Shown: positions 27,199-36,268 of the stretch, piece by piece
How the letters are laid out: every line of letters starts with the position of its first letter
Position numbering within the stretch: the stretch's first letter is position 1
NCBI GenBank assembly: GCA_017860615.1
Contig: JAGDMU010000020.1
Span: forward strand, 1-64,000
Source of the DNA: Pseudomonadota bacterium
Lineage (GTDB): Bacteria > Campylobacterota > Campylobacteria > Campylobacterales > Sulfurospirillaceae
DNA: 64,000 nt
Reading direction: 5' to 3'
Program-made: the position numbers and the translations under genes
The notes under the pieces: generated by a model
Told to the model about the DNA's origin: nothing
The model's database searches: none
The model's input: the letters and a program-made list of their open reading frames with translations, nothing else

Positions 27199-27771
27199 AT
27201 GGCAAAAAAATATGGAATGATCCACGATAACAACCTTTGCATCGGCTGTCAAGCGTGCAACGTTGCGTGTAGATCGGAAAATAAAATACCAGAGTCAGTG
27301 TATCGTTTACAAGTATGGGTCAAACCAGAAGAGTATCCTAATGGCACTTTAGGCTATGAATATCACAGACAATCCTGTGTTCATTGTGAGAACACGCCGT
27401 GTGTAAGTGTTTGTCCTACAAAAGCTTCACATGTCAATGAAGATGGCATCGTTTTGGTGGATGTTGATTTGTGTGTGGGTTGTTTGTACTGTGTTGCAGC
27501 CTGCCCTTACCAAGCGCGTTACGTACATCCCATCACCAAAGCGCCTGATAAATGTACCTTCTGTCATGAATCACGCTTAAGTCGTGGTGAAGAGCCAGCG
27601 TGTGTGACCGTGTGCCCAACAGACGCACTTGTCTTTGGTGATCTGAACGATCCAAAAAGTAAAATCAATAAAGTACTTTCAGAGAAAGTCACTTACAGAC
27701 AAAAAGAAAAATTGGGAACCAGCCCAAAAATGTTTATTGTACCGAACCATAAAGGAGGGATTAGATCATGA
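27199..27771 (+). CDS. psrB: 4Fe-4S ferredoxin-type subunit of Psr/Phs-type reductase
   Basis: The electron-transfer subunit, 190 aa. It has four cysteine groups for four [4Fe-4S] clusters: C-I-G-C-Q-A-C-x-x-x-C, C-V-H-C-x-x-x-x-C-x-x-x-C-P, C-V-G-C-L-Y-C-x-x-x-C-P and C-T-F-C with a later C-V-T-V-C-P. No signal peptide is present, as usual for a partner exported with the Tat-borne subunit. GGGGAGG lies just before the ATG, and the end overlaps psrC by four bases. Confidence 0.93.
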   Translation: MAKKYGMIHDNNLCIGCQACNVACRSENKIPESVYRLQVWVKPEEYPNGTLGYEYHRQSCVHCENTPCVSVCPTKASHVNEDGIVLVDVDLCVGCLYCVAACPYQARYVHPITKAPDKCTFCHESRLSRGEEPACVTVCPTDALVFGDLNDPKSKINKVLSEKVTYRQKEKLGTSPKMFIVPNHKGGIRS

Positions 27772-28721
27772 ATCACATGGCAGGCTCATTAGAGCAATAT
27801 AATACCGTTGTATGGCATTGGCCAATTGCTGTCTATCTTTTTTTAGCAGGACTCTCTGCGGGAGCTATTATTTCAGCAATTATCATCAAATGGATGAAAG
27901 GCAATGACGTCTCCCCGTGGGATGGCATTATTAAAGCAGGCGCTATTTTGGCACCTATTACGATCGGGGCAGGTCTATTTCTTTTGATTTTCGACCTTAC
28001 CAGACCGCTTCATTTTTGGAAATTGTTGATTCATTATAACTTTGGTTCTGTTATGACATTGGGTGTTTTAGCACTGTTTGCTTATTTCCCTGTTGTTATT
28101 CTTTTCTTCCTTGGCGTCTTTAAAAAAGAGTTGATCGAAAATGGACCATTCAAGTTTTTAGCACCATTCGCAGATATGGCCCTCACTTATGCGAAAGCGA
28201 TTGAGAGTGTGACCCTTATTTTAGCGGTGGGTGTGGGTGCGTATACAGGTTTCTTGCTTTCAGCGATGAACAGTTATCCACTTTTAAATACACCGATTTT
28301 ACCAGCACTTTTCTTGGCTTCAGGTGTCTCAGCAGGCATCTCTGCAAACCTTGTTGTAGGGCTTCTTTTCTTTAAAAACTCAACAGGTGAGAGTAATGTA
28401 AGCTATATGCATGGTCTTGATGTGAAAGTCATCTTTGCAGAGCTCTTCTTCCTTTTCATCCTCTTTGTAGGCATGATGTACCAAGGAGGCTCATCCGCAC
28501 ATGTCGCAAGTGCAGCCCTAAGTTCTGGTGGACTTTCAACGCTGCTATGGGTTGGTGTTATTGGTCTTGGCTTGATGTTGCCAATAGGGCTTAATTTTGC
28601 ACTGCCTCATGGCGTCAAACATTCCCATGGCTTTGTCATCTTTAACGCACTGATTGTTTTAATCGGTGTACTTGCGCTTCGTTACTACATTCTCTATGCA
28701 GGTCAAACCTTCGTTGGATAA
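27768..28721 (+). CDS. psrC: NrfD/PsrC-type membrane subunit
   Basis: The integral membrane quinone-reactive anchor of the reductase, 317 aa with about eight transmembrane helices. It opens with W-H-W-P-I-A-V-Y-L-F-L-A-G-L-S-A-G, typical of the PsrC branch of the NrfD family, and contains D-L-T-R-P-L-H-F-W. It would pass electrons from menaquinol to PsrB. The gene overlaps psrB by four bases and the operon ends at a strong hairpin (28730). Confidence 0.92.
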   Translation: MNHMAGSLEQYNTVVWHWPIAVYLFLAGLSAGAIISAIIIKWMKGNDVSPWDGIIKAGAILAPITIGAGLFLLIFDLTRPLHFWKLLIHYNFGSVMTLGVLALFAYFPVVILFFLGVFKKELIENGPFKFLAPFADMALTYAKAIESVTLILAVGVGAYTGFLLSAMNSYPLLNTPILPALFLASGVSAGISANLVVGLLFFKNSTGESNVSYMHGLDVKVIFAELFFLFILFVGMMYQGGSSAHVASAALSSGGLSTLLWVGVIGLGLMLPIGLNFALPHGVKHSHGFVIFNALIVLIGVLALRYYILYAGQTFVG

Positions 28722-28729
28722 TGCCTTAA

Positions 28730-28762
28730 AAACTCCCTCTTTTGAGGGAGTTTCTTCTTTTT
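28730..28762 (+). terminator. Rho-independent terminator of psrABC
   Basis: A perfect 10-bp stem, AAACTCCCTC / GAGGGAGTTT, with a TTTT loop and a T-rich tail lies eight bases after the psrC stop. Confidence 0.9.
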
Positions 28763-28767
28763 TGGTT

Positions 28768-28800
28768 ACAATATGTAAAATACAAATATTGTGATAGAAT
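28768..28800 (+). promoter_or_regulatory. Palindrome and -10 box before the FIST gene
   Basis: ACAATAT and ATATTGT form a 7-bp inverted repeat around an 11-base spacer (28768-28792), directly before TAGAAT (28795-28800), a possible -10 box. A dimeric regulator could bind here. A perfect TTACATGTAA (28847-28856) lies farther down the leader. Confidence 0.35.
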
Positions 28801-28879
28801 AATCTTCTTGTAAAAATTAGTACTATTAGGTAAATATTAGATAAATTTACATGTAATATTTAAAAAATAAGGCAATACT

Positions 28880-31681
28880 GTGAAGTTGATTAACTATAGC
28901 TACGAAACGCTTGAAGCATTAGAACACTTTGTGAGAGCCTATTTTAAGCCTAATGATCACCTCTTTATTCAACTCTTTTGCGGTAATGTTGATAAACTAA
29001 AAATTACAGAAATCCTTCATTTTCTTAAAAAAACATTTCCAAAATGTGTCATTATTGGAGCCAGTACCGCGGGCGAAATCAAATCGGGGCGTATTAGAAC
29101 AGGAAGCTTGCAAATCAGCTTTTGTCACCTTGAAAAAAGTGTTGCTAAAGCGTATTATTTTGCAGATGTCAATGTTGCAAGTGGGCAAAAAGCGGCTTCA
29201 ACTATTTTAGACAACGATACAAAAGTATGTATTGCTTTGGCACATCCTTTTGCCAAAGATGACAGTGAAGATTTTATTGAAGGCTTTAACAGTATAAGAG
29301 CAGATATGCCTCTCTCAGGTGGAAATGCTGCCGATGATTTTTTGTTTCAAAGCGCGTTTATTATCTATGAAGATAAACTACTCGATCAAGGTGTTGTGAT
29401 TGCAACACTCAGCGGGAAAACCCTCCATGTTAACAATGGTTATTCTTTGGGGTGGACACAAATTAGCAAAGCGTTGAGCATCACCAAAGTTGATAAGGGC
29501 ACTATTTATGAAATAGATCATCAACCGATTCAAGAGGTGTATCAACACTATTTAGGGGAAGATGTTTTACACAATCTTCCAAGCAGTGCTATGGAGTTTC
29601 CTTTTGTGAAAACGTGTGATGGTATTGAGGTATGCCGTTCGCTTATTGGTGCCAATGAGGATGGTTCACTTGTCTTTTCAGGGCATTTAAATGAAGGAGA
29701 GAAGGTACGTTTTGCCATTGGCAATGTTGAAGAGATCATGGACAGAGCCGTTGCCATACAAGAAAGCATCAATGAAAAACCTGTTGAAGCTATTTTTGTC
29801 TATTCGTGTGCTGTACGTAAACGCTTTTTGCAAAAACAGCTCAATTATGAATTGGGACGGTTAGAGCAAATTGCCCCATCCGCAGGCTTTTTCACGTATG
29901 GAGAATTTTTCCATTCAGAACATAAAAACCAACTGCTTAATGTGACAACAACCGTCTTAGCATTGAGTGAGTCGGACTATATTATTTCCCATCCTTTGGG
30001 CGAAAAGCCTGAAGTCAACTGTTCCACACTTAAGTCATTAACCCATCTTGTCAATACCACGCAACATGAACTTGATGTCAATATAAACTTTCTCAATCAG
30101 TATAAAATGATCTTAGATCAAAGTGCTATCGTGTCAAAAATGGATATAAGTGGCACGATTACCTATGTCAATGATGCTTTTTGCAAGGTAACGGGCTTAA
30201 GTAGGGAAGAGATTGTAGGTACGAAGCATAGTAGATTTCGCCATCCAAATTCCGATGCTTCTCTGTACAGTGATCTTTGGAATACTTTGCAACGAAAAGA
30301 GATTTGGAATGGTGTTCTTCACTGTATCAATCCTCGGGGAGAAACGTATTATATTAAAACGACACTTTTGCCTTTTTTGGATGAAAAAGGTCATATTGTT
30401 GAGTATATCACCAGTAGTATTGACATTACAGATCTGATTATAAAAGAGCAGATCATTGAACAGCACTTTAAAGATGAACTGACAGGTTTTGGCAACCGTG
30501 AGGCACTCTTTCATAAGCTTCGTTTGGATCAGAGTGCAAAACTTTTAATACTGCTCAATCTTGTTGGATTTTCGGAGATCAATGACTATTTGGGATATGA
30601 TGTAGGCGATGAGCTTTTAAAACAGATTGCCAATTTTTTAATGAACATGTTTGACGACCATCCTGATGTTGTGTTTCGCATCAATGGTGATGAATTTGCC
30701 GTTTTACTGGTGGAAGACGATCAAAAAATGTTTCGTAATTTTCGGGATAAAATCAAACGTATGATCCATAACCTTGAGAAAAAAGTCTTCACCATTAAGG
30801 GTTATGAAGTGGTCGTAAGACTAAACGTAGGCGTTGCTGAGGGAAAATCGGATGAGATTTACATGCAGTCCCATGTGGCACTTAAAGAGGCGAAAACCCA
30901 TAACCAAGCGGTGATGTTTTATGAGATTAATGAATCGCTCAAAACCAAAACACGACAAAATCTTCAAGTGATTCAGAAGATCAGGGCGGCGATTGAAAAT
31001 GATCGCATCGTTCCTTTTTTCCAAGGTATTTACGACAATAAACTGCATAAGATCACAAAATATGAAGTATTGATGAGGCTTCAAGAAGAAGATGGCAGTT
31101 ATCTCAGCCCTTATCACTTTTTAGATCAAGCGAAAAAGACGAGGCTATATGAGAAGTTGACGAAGATTATGATTCACAAGTCTTTTGAGTATCTCAAAGA
31201 TTTTGAAGTTGATTTTTCCATCAACCTTACCAAGGGCGATATTCTCTCCTCTTCCGTTAAGGAGTGTTTGTATGAGAATATTAAAAAATATCAGTGCGCG
31301 CATCGTGTTATCATCGAGATTGTCGAGTCTGAGGGCATTGAAAATTTTGGAGAGATTACCTCTTTTATTCATGAAATAAAACAGCTAGGGTGTCGCATTG
31401 CCATTGACGATTTTGGTACGGGGTACTCCAATTTTGCGTACCTTGTGAAGCTGGAAGTTGATTTTATTAAGATCGATGGCTCATTGATTAAAGATATCGA
31501 CACCAATGAAACAAGCGCTATGACGGTTGAGACAATTATCTCATTTGCTCAAAAAATGGGGTATGGCATTGTTGCAGAATTTGTGGATCGTATGAGTGTT
31601 CAAGAAAAGCTCCAGAGTTTAAGTGTTGATTACTCTCAAGGCTATCTCTTTAGCAAGCCAAGCCCTATTATTTCGCTTTAA
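28880..31681 (+). CDS. FIST/PAS/GGDEF/EAL c-di-GMP protein
   Basis: A 933-aa cytosolic signalling protein with no clear membrane segment. Residues about 1-380 form FIST N and C domains (G-A-S-T-A-G-E-I, then G-G-N-A-A-D-D and Y-S-C-A-V-R near the end), thought to bind small ligands such as amino acids. PAS (about 410-520), GGDEF and EAL follow. The GGDEF motif reads N-G-D-E-F, so cyclase activity is uncertain. The EAL domain keeps E-V-L, E-S-E-G, D-D-F-G-T-G-Y, F-I-K-I-D-G and A-E-F, so phosphodiesterase activity is likely. Start is GTG. It sits alone between the two psr-type operons and resembles the protein at 14922 beyond its sensor part. Confidence 0.88.
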   Translation: MKLINYSYETLEALEHFVRAYFKPNDHLFIQLFCGNVDKLKITEILHFLKKTFPKCVIIGASTAGEIKSGRIRTGSLQISFCHLEKSVAKAYYFADVNVASGQKAASTILDNDTKVCIALAHPFAKDDSEDFIEGFNSIRADMPLSGGNAADDFLFQSAFIIYEDKLLDQGVVIATLSGKTLHVNNGYSLGWTQISKALSITKVDKGTIYEIDHQPIQEVYQHYLGEDVLHNLPSSAMEFPFVKTCDGIEVCRSLIGANEDGSLVFSGHLNEGEKVRFAIGNVEEIMDRAVAIQESINEKPVEAIFVYSCAVRKRFLQKQLNYELGRLEQIAPSAGFFTYGEFFHSEHKNQLLNVTTTVLALSESDYIISHPLGEKPEVNCSTLKSLTHLVNTTQHELDVNINFLNQYKMILDQSAIVSKMDISGTITYVNDAFCKVTGLSREEIVGTKHSRFRHPNSDASLYSDLWNTLQRKEIWNGVLHCINPRGETYYIKTTLLPFLDEKGHIVEYITSSIDITDLIIKEQIIEQHFKDELTGFGNREALFHKLRLDQSAKLLILLNLVGFSEINDYLGYDVGDELLKQIANFLMNMFDDHPDVVFRINGDEFAVLLVEDDQKMFRNFRDKIKRMIHNLEKKVFTIKGYEVVVRLNVGVAEGKSDEIYMQSHVALKEAKTHNQAVMFYEINESLKTKTRQNLQVIQKIRAAIENDRIVPFFQGIYDNKLHKITKYEVLMRLQEEDGSYLSPYHFLDQAKKTRLYEKLTKIMIHKSFEYLKDFEVDFSINLTKGDILSSSVKECLYENIKKYQCAHRVIIEIVESEGIENFGEITSFIHEIKQLGCRIAIDDFGTGYSNFAYLVKLEVDFIKIDGSLIKDIDTNETSAMTVETIISFAQKMGYGIVAEFVDRMSVQEKLQSLSVDYSQGYLFSKPSPIISL

Positions 31682-31843
31682 AGTCAAATTATCATAAAAT
31701 AATAACAATAAACTTCTTGCAAAACTGCAAGAAGTCTTCTGCCTCGCAAGAGGCTAGCTTTAGCGTAGATTTTTGGGCTTTGCCTAAAAGTCGTGATAAA
31801 AAGAGTTCTGCAAGAACTCCAATAAAATAGGCAAGGGTAAAGT
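31682..31843 (+). other. Hairpin-rich leader before the second psr-like operon
   Basis: No gene is visible here. Three inverted repeats lie in series: ACTTCTTGCA / TGCAAGAAGT (31712-31735), GCCTC / GAGGC (31741-31754), and GAGTTCT / AGAACTC (31803-31819). The first lies 30 bp after the FIST gene stop and may end that transcript although it has no T-run. An imperfect 11-bp repeat, AAATTATCATA / AAATAATAACA (31686-31707), resembles the repeats before psrA but is weak in such AT-rich DNA. Confidence 0.5.
31737..31754 (-). repeat. Short dispersed hairpin repeat, copy 1
   Basis: On the minus strand this reads GCCTCTTGCGAGGCAGAA, one mismatch from the copy at 43125. It forms the middle hairpin of the leader before the second psr-like operon. 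Confidence 0.5.
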
Positions 31844-34048
31844 ATGGCATATTTCCAAGCGCGAAGAGACTTTCTAAAGTTAGCAACAACAGGTGCTTCA
31901 GCAACTGTTGTGATACCTGGAAGCTTGGGCGCATTAGGGGATGTGGCACTGAGGGGTGAAGATAAATTTATCCGTTCCATTTGCGAAATGTGTAGCAGTC
32001 GTTGCCCTATGGAAGCGCGCGTGGTGAATGGTAAAACGGTGCTGATTCAAGGAAATGCCTTTGCTAAAGAGATGGGAACAAGTTTATGTGCCAAAGGTGT
32101 AGCAGGAGCTTCTCAGCTTTATGATTCACAAAGGCTTGTAAAACCACTTATTCGCACTGGAAAACGTGGCGAAAACAAATGGCGTGAAGCGAGTTGGGAT
32201 GAAGCGCTTAGTTTAATTTCCACCAAACTCTCTGCACTCAAAGAACGTTATGGTGCTCGGAGTGTCATCTTCTCCGCAAAAACGGGTGAACAGTACGATC
32301 TTTTGCGCTCGTTTGCCTCTGCTTTTGGCTCGCCGAATTTTGAAAACAGTACCTACATACTGAACTTCGGACACAATCTTTTTGAGGGCTTAGATATACC
32401 GCTTACGAAAGCAATGGCACATTTCTCTGCCGATCCTTCCAAAAAATTGGTGGTGTTTGATCCTCGTTTTTCTGTTATGGCTTCCAAAGCCAATGAATGG
32501 CATCCAATCAAAGCGGGGTCTGACTTAGCGTTTGTGCTTGCTCTTTTGCATGTATGGATCAGAGATGGTAAATTTGATAAAAAATTTATAGAACAGTATA
32601 CCCTTGGTTTTGATAAATTGGTAGAGTCGGTGAAAGAGACAACGCCTCAGTGGCAACAGTCTCTTACAGGTATTGATGCTAAAGTGGTGGAGCGTATTGC
32701 CGCAGAAATATATACGTCAGCGCCAAGATGTATTATTGACTGGGGGCATAAAGCAACGACCACGAAGGCAGAGTTCCAGCGAACACGTGCTATTTTGATG
32801 GCAAATATCTTGATGGGCAATGTGGAAAAAGAGGGTGGAATTTATTTTGCGAAGACGGCGGAGCGCATCAATGCACTTGCTGACGAAAGGGTCGCTCCTG
32901 AGCTAAATGATCCTTACCCAAGACCTCGTGTCAATGAGCCTCGCATTGATGGTGCAGGCGAAGAAGGCATGTATCGTTTTGTTTCTCGCTCGCATGGTGT
33001 CCTCCAAGCCATCCCCGATGCCATTCTCGCTCAAAAACCTTATGAAATTAAAGGATGGTTTTTAACCAGACACAACCCTTTGGTAACGGTTGCACATCCG
33101 CAAAAGATGAAAGAGGCGATGGAGCAGTTAGAGTTTATTGTGGTGAATGATGTTTACCTTAGCGATACGGCAATGATGGCAGATGTGGTTCTACCAGAAG
33201 CGACCTACTTGGAGCGTGATGAGGGCATTAGTAAAAGTGCGTTTAAAACACCAACGTATATGATGCGCAACCGCATTGTAGCGCCAATGCATCACACCAA
33301 AAGTCTTATAGAGGTTATGCGTGATTTAGCTGAACGTATGGGATTTGGAAGCCACTATGCGTGGAAAAGCATCGCTGAACTGCGTGCATTTCAAGCTAAA
33401 GGTGATGCTGAGCTTTTGCAAACACTGCTGATGCGAGGCGTTGCTTCGTTTGATGTTCCACCGCTTTTAGCACTACAACCCTCTTCGGTAGAGCGTTTTT
33501 GTGAGCGTTACCCCAAAAGTAGTGTGCTAAGAGATACACAAGGCGTTTTTAGCCATTTTTTGAGATCTCTTAAAACACCTTCTAAAAAAATCGAAATTTT
33601 TTCAGCTGAGGTCGAAAAAACGTTTAAAGGATATGGTGTGCCAAGGAGTGTTGATATGGATGTAACGCAAGGACATCCTTATGTGCTGACCAGTGGTAAA
33701 AGTGCGGTACATACGAATGGTCATACGCAAAATATACCTTATTTGAACATGCTACTCTCAACAAACCCTATCTGGATGCATCCAAGCACGGCAAAAGCAC
33801 ATGGGCTAAAAATGGGCGATACGTTTTACCTTCAAAATGCTATCTCAAAAGAGAAAGCGACGGTTTTTATCACGGAGGGGATTCGTCCTGATACATTGTT
33901 TGCCTATATGGGATTTGGACGCGACGCTCCACAACTCAAACGCACGCATGGTAAGGGGACAAACCCTTCAAAACTTCTCTCCTTAGAGAGTGCGACACTG
34001 TGTGGGGCGATGATCACCAATGTTGGTGTGACCATCGTGAAGGCATAA
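31844..34048 (+). CDS. Second Psr-like molybdopterin oxidoreductase subunit, Mo-ligand Cys absent
   Basis: A 734-aa paralogue of the protein at 24892 with a twin-arginine signal (A-R-R-D-F-L-K) and the four Fe-S cysteines at 47, 50, 54 and 82. Aligned by eye to the first paralogue, the stretch that should hold the Mo-ligand Cys (177 in the first protein) is missing: residues 163-171 stand in place of 36 residues, a gap of 27. There is no cysteine between 82 and about 295. The reading frame is intact on both sides. It either lost normal molybdenum-site chemistry, uses another ligand, or suffered an 81-bp deletion. Subunits B and C downstream look complete. Confidence 0.85.
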   Translation: MAYFQARRDFLKLATTGASATVVIPGSLGALGDVALRGEDKFIRSICEMCSSRCPMEARVVNGKTVLIQGNAFAKEMGTSLCAKGVAGASQLYDSQRLVKPLIRTGKRGENKWREASWDEALSLISTKLSALKERYGARSVIFSAKTGEQYDLLRSFASAFGSPNFENSTYILNFGHNLFEGLDIPLTKAMAHFSADPSKKLVVFDPRFSVMASKANEWHPIKAGSDLAFVLALLHVWIRDGKFDKKFIEQYTLGFDKLVESVKETTPQWQQSLTGIDAKVVERIAAEIYTSAPRCIIDWGHKATTTKAEFQRTRAILMANILMGNVEKEGGIYFAKTAERINALADERVAPELNDPYPRPRVNEPRIDGAGEEGMYRFVSRSHGVLQAIPDAILAQKPYEIKGWFLTRHNPLVTVAHPQKMKEAMEQLEFIVVNDVYLSDTAMMADVVLPEATYLERDEGISKSAFKTPTYMMRNRIVAPMHHTKSLIEVMRDLAERMGFGSHYAWKSIAELRAFQAKGDAELLQTLLMRGVASFDVPPLLALQPSSVERFCERYPKSSVLRDTQGVFSHFLRSLKTPSKKIEIFSAEVEKTFKGYGVPRSVDMDVTQGHPYVLTSGKSAVHTNGHTQNIPYLNMLLSTNPIWMHPSTAKAHGLKMGDTFYLQNAISKEKATVFITEGIRPDTLFAYMGFGRDAPQLKRTHGKGTNPSKLLSLESATLCGAMITNVGVTIVKA

Positions 34049-34057
34049 GGAATCATC

Positions 34058-34624
34058 ATGCAAAAACAGTACAGACTGCTTTATGATGAAAACCTCTGCA
34101 TTGGATGCCAAGCGTGTAGTATTGCCTGTCGTGTTGAAAACAGTGTGCCCGATGAGGTTTACCGCGTACAAGTTCATATGCAGACTATGGGAATTTTTCC
34201 AAACCTTGGTATGCATTATGAGAGGCTCTCTTGCGTGATGTGTGAAAATCCTCCGTGTGTCAGTGTTTGCCCTACCAACGCTTCGTTTCAGAGTAAAGAT
34301 GGTTTGGTGCATATTGATGAGAAGTCTTGTATTTCGTGTAAGTACTGCATCTTGGCGTGTCCTTACCATGCGCGTTTTATCAATCCTCTTAAAAATGTGG
34401 TGGAGAAGTGCACGTTTTGCTATGAAACACGTGTTTCTAAAGAACTAAGTCCAGCGTGTGTCAGCATCTGTCCGACCGATGCACTCACGTTTGGTGATAT
34501 GCGTCAAAGCAACTCTTTGGTATATCAAAAATCGCACAAAGAAGTTCTTCTTTTCCCCAAAGCACATCTTGGAACGAAGCCCAAAGTAGCGTTTATTCCC
34601 AATCGAAAAGGGGCTAAGTCATGA
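34058..34624 (+). CDS. 4Fe-4S subunit of the second Psr-like complex
   Basis: A 188-aa paralogue of the protein at 27199 with the same four cysteine groups (C-I-G-C-Q-A-C-x-x-x-C, C-V-M-C-x-x-x-x-C-x-x-x-C-P, C-I-S-C-K-Y-C-x-x-x-C-P, C-T-F-C and C-V-S-I-C-P). All four [4Fe-4S] clusters should be present. It follows the large subunit by nine bases and overlaps the membrane subunit by four. It may keep its electron-transfer role even if the large subunit is altered. Confidence 0.92.
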   Translation: MQKQYRLLYDENLCIGCQACSIACRVENSVPDEVYRVQVHMQTMGIFPNLGMHYERLSCVMCENPPCVSVCPTNASFQSKDGLVHIDEKSCISCKYCILACPYHARFINPLKNVVEKCTFCYETRVSKELSPACVSICPTDALTFGDMRQSNSLVYQKSHKEVLLFPKAHLGTKPKVAFIPNRKGAKS

Positions 34625-35589
34625 GTCCAATGTGGGGAAGTGTGGAACAATACAGTACGATCCATTGGTCGTGGGCGATTGCGATCTATCTTTTTTTAGC
34701 GGGACTGAGTTCTGGGTCTATCATCGTTGCTTTACTTGTGAAATGGAATAGGCATGAGCGTAGTAACTCGTCCATTTGGGATGCAATGATTAAGGCAGGG
34801 TCCGTTGTCGCTCCTACCGCAATCTTTTTGGGATTGCTTTTGTTGGTGGTTGACTTGGGTCGCCCCCTTTCGTTTTACTGGTTATTGATTCGCTATAACA
34901 TCACTTCGGTCATGAGTTTGGGTGTACTCTTTTTGCTCATTTATACGCCCATTGTGGTGGTCTTTATGTTACTGGTCTTTGAGCGTAGTGTTATAAAACA
35001 TCCTTTTTTAGCGCCTTTGGAAGGGTTGATTAATCTTGTAAAGAGTTTTCACTCGTATGCGAAAATCATTGAGTATTTTCTCTTTGCAGCAGCGCTGTGT
35101 GTGGGCTCTTATACGGGTTTTTTACTTTCGGTTTTGTATGCCATTCCTTTGTGGAACAGCCCACTTTTGCCTATTTTATTTTTAACATCAAGCCTTTCTT
35201 CGGGCGTTGCGGTAAACATTCTCATCGGATTGCTTTTTTTTAAAAGTACCATCAATACGGAGAGTATCAAATACCTTTTAGTGTTGGACACCAGAGTGAT
35301 TTTAACGGAATTGCCTCTTTTAGGGCTTTTCTTTATCGGGTTGTTTTATGCAGGTGGTGATGCGCCTAGTGCTGCAAAGGCAGCGCTTACAGAGGGATTT
35401 TGGGCGGGTATTTTTTGGTTAGGGGTTATCGGTGTGGGACTAGGACTTCCTCTTTTGACGGTTATTGTAGCGCTTCGTAGCCATGTGTACCGCGTAGGTT
35501 ACATCGTGATTAACTCGATGGTCGTTATTTTGGGCGTATTGATGCTTCGTTACTACATCATTTACGCGGGACAAATTTATCTTGGTTAA
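34621..35589 (+). CDS. NrfD/PsrC-type membrane subunit of the second complex
   Basis: A 322-aa integral membrane protein with about eight helices, paralogous to the protein at 27768 (W-S-W-A-I-A-I-Y-L-F-L-A-G-L-S-S-G near the start, D-L-G-R-P-L-S-F-Y later). It is the expected menaquinol-reactive anchor. It is separated from the following response regulator gene by only 10 bases, so the reductase and signalling genes probably share one transcript. Confidence 0.9.
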   Translation: MSPMWGSVEQYSTIHWSWAIAIYLFLAGLSSGSIIVALLVKWNRHERSNSSIWDAMIKAGSVVAPTAIFLGLLLLVVDLGRPLSFYWLLIRYNITSVMSLGVLFLLIYTPIVVVFMLLVFERSVIKHPFLAPLEGLINLVKSFHSYAKIIEYFLFAAALCVGSYTGFLLSVLYAIPLWNSPLLPILFLTSSLSSGVAVNILIGLLFFKSTINTESIKYLLVLDTRVILTELPLLGLFFIGLFYAGGDAPSAAKAALTEGFWAGIFWLGVIGVGLGLPLLTVIVALRSHVYRVGYIVINSMVVILGVLMLRYYIIYAGQIYLG

Positions 35590-35599
35590 GGAAAAAGGC

Positions 35600-36268
35600 A
35601 TGAAGATTTTACTCTTAGAAGATGACTACAATTACAACGAGAGCATTAAAGAATACTTGGAGCTCTTAGGGTATGAAGTCGATGCCTTTTTTGATGGGGA
35701 GAGTGCACTGGATGCGATTATGGAAAAGTGTTATTATCTTTTTTTACTCGATGTCAAAGTGCCAAAATTAAGTGGTCATGAACTCATAAAATACATCAAA
35801 GAAGCCAATATTACCACACCGATTATTATCATGACGTCGTTGGTAGATATTGATAACATCGAAATTGGATATCAGCTTGGGTGCAATGACTACCTCAAAA
35901 AGCCATTTGAGCTAAAAGAGTTGGAACTGCGGGTTAAAGAGCTGATTAAAAAACATTATCAAACGAGTACGGATGGAGAATTTCGTCTGAGTTGTGGTTT
36001 TGTGTTTAACTTTGAAACAGGCGAGCTTAAAAAAGAGGATAAGAGTGTTTCGCTTACCTCCAAAGAGCTTGATGTGGTGCGTTTTTTGATTCGCAGAAAA
36101 AATACGTTTTGTGACATTGAGATGATACGTGAAAATGTCTGGGAAGGCAAAGAGATCAGTTATGCGGATATTCGTATGTATATCAGGAAAATTAGACTCA
36201 AAGTGGGTGAAGAGGAGTTTATAAAATCTTCTCGTGGTTTAGGATACCGCATCGATGTTATCGCTTAA
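35600..36268 (+). CDS. OmpR-type response regulator, system 2
   Basis: A 222-aa regulator closely related to the one at 18909 (both begin M-K-I-L-L-L-E-D-D-Y and share Y-N-E-S-I-K-E). Receiver residues are present: L-E-D-D, L-L-D-V-K, M-T-S and K-K-P-F. A winged-helix DNA-binding domain follows. I chose the ATG at 35600, which has AAGGAAAAAGG before it. A longer frame from 35582 adds six residues. The end overlaps the kinase gene by 14 bp. Confidence 0.9.
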   Translation: MKILLLEDDYNYNESIKEYLELLGYEVDAFFDGESALDAIMEKCYYLFLLDVKVPKLSGHELIKYIKEANITTPIIIMTSLVDIDNIEIGYQLGCNDYLKKPFELKELELRVKELIKKHYQTSTDGEFRLSCGFVFNFETGELKKEDKSVSLTSKELDVVRFLIRRKNTFCDIEMIRENVWEGKEISYADIRMYIRKIRLKVGEEEFIKSSRGLGYRIDVIA

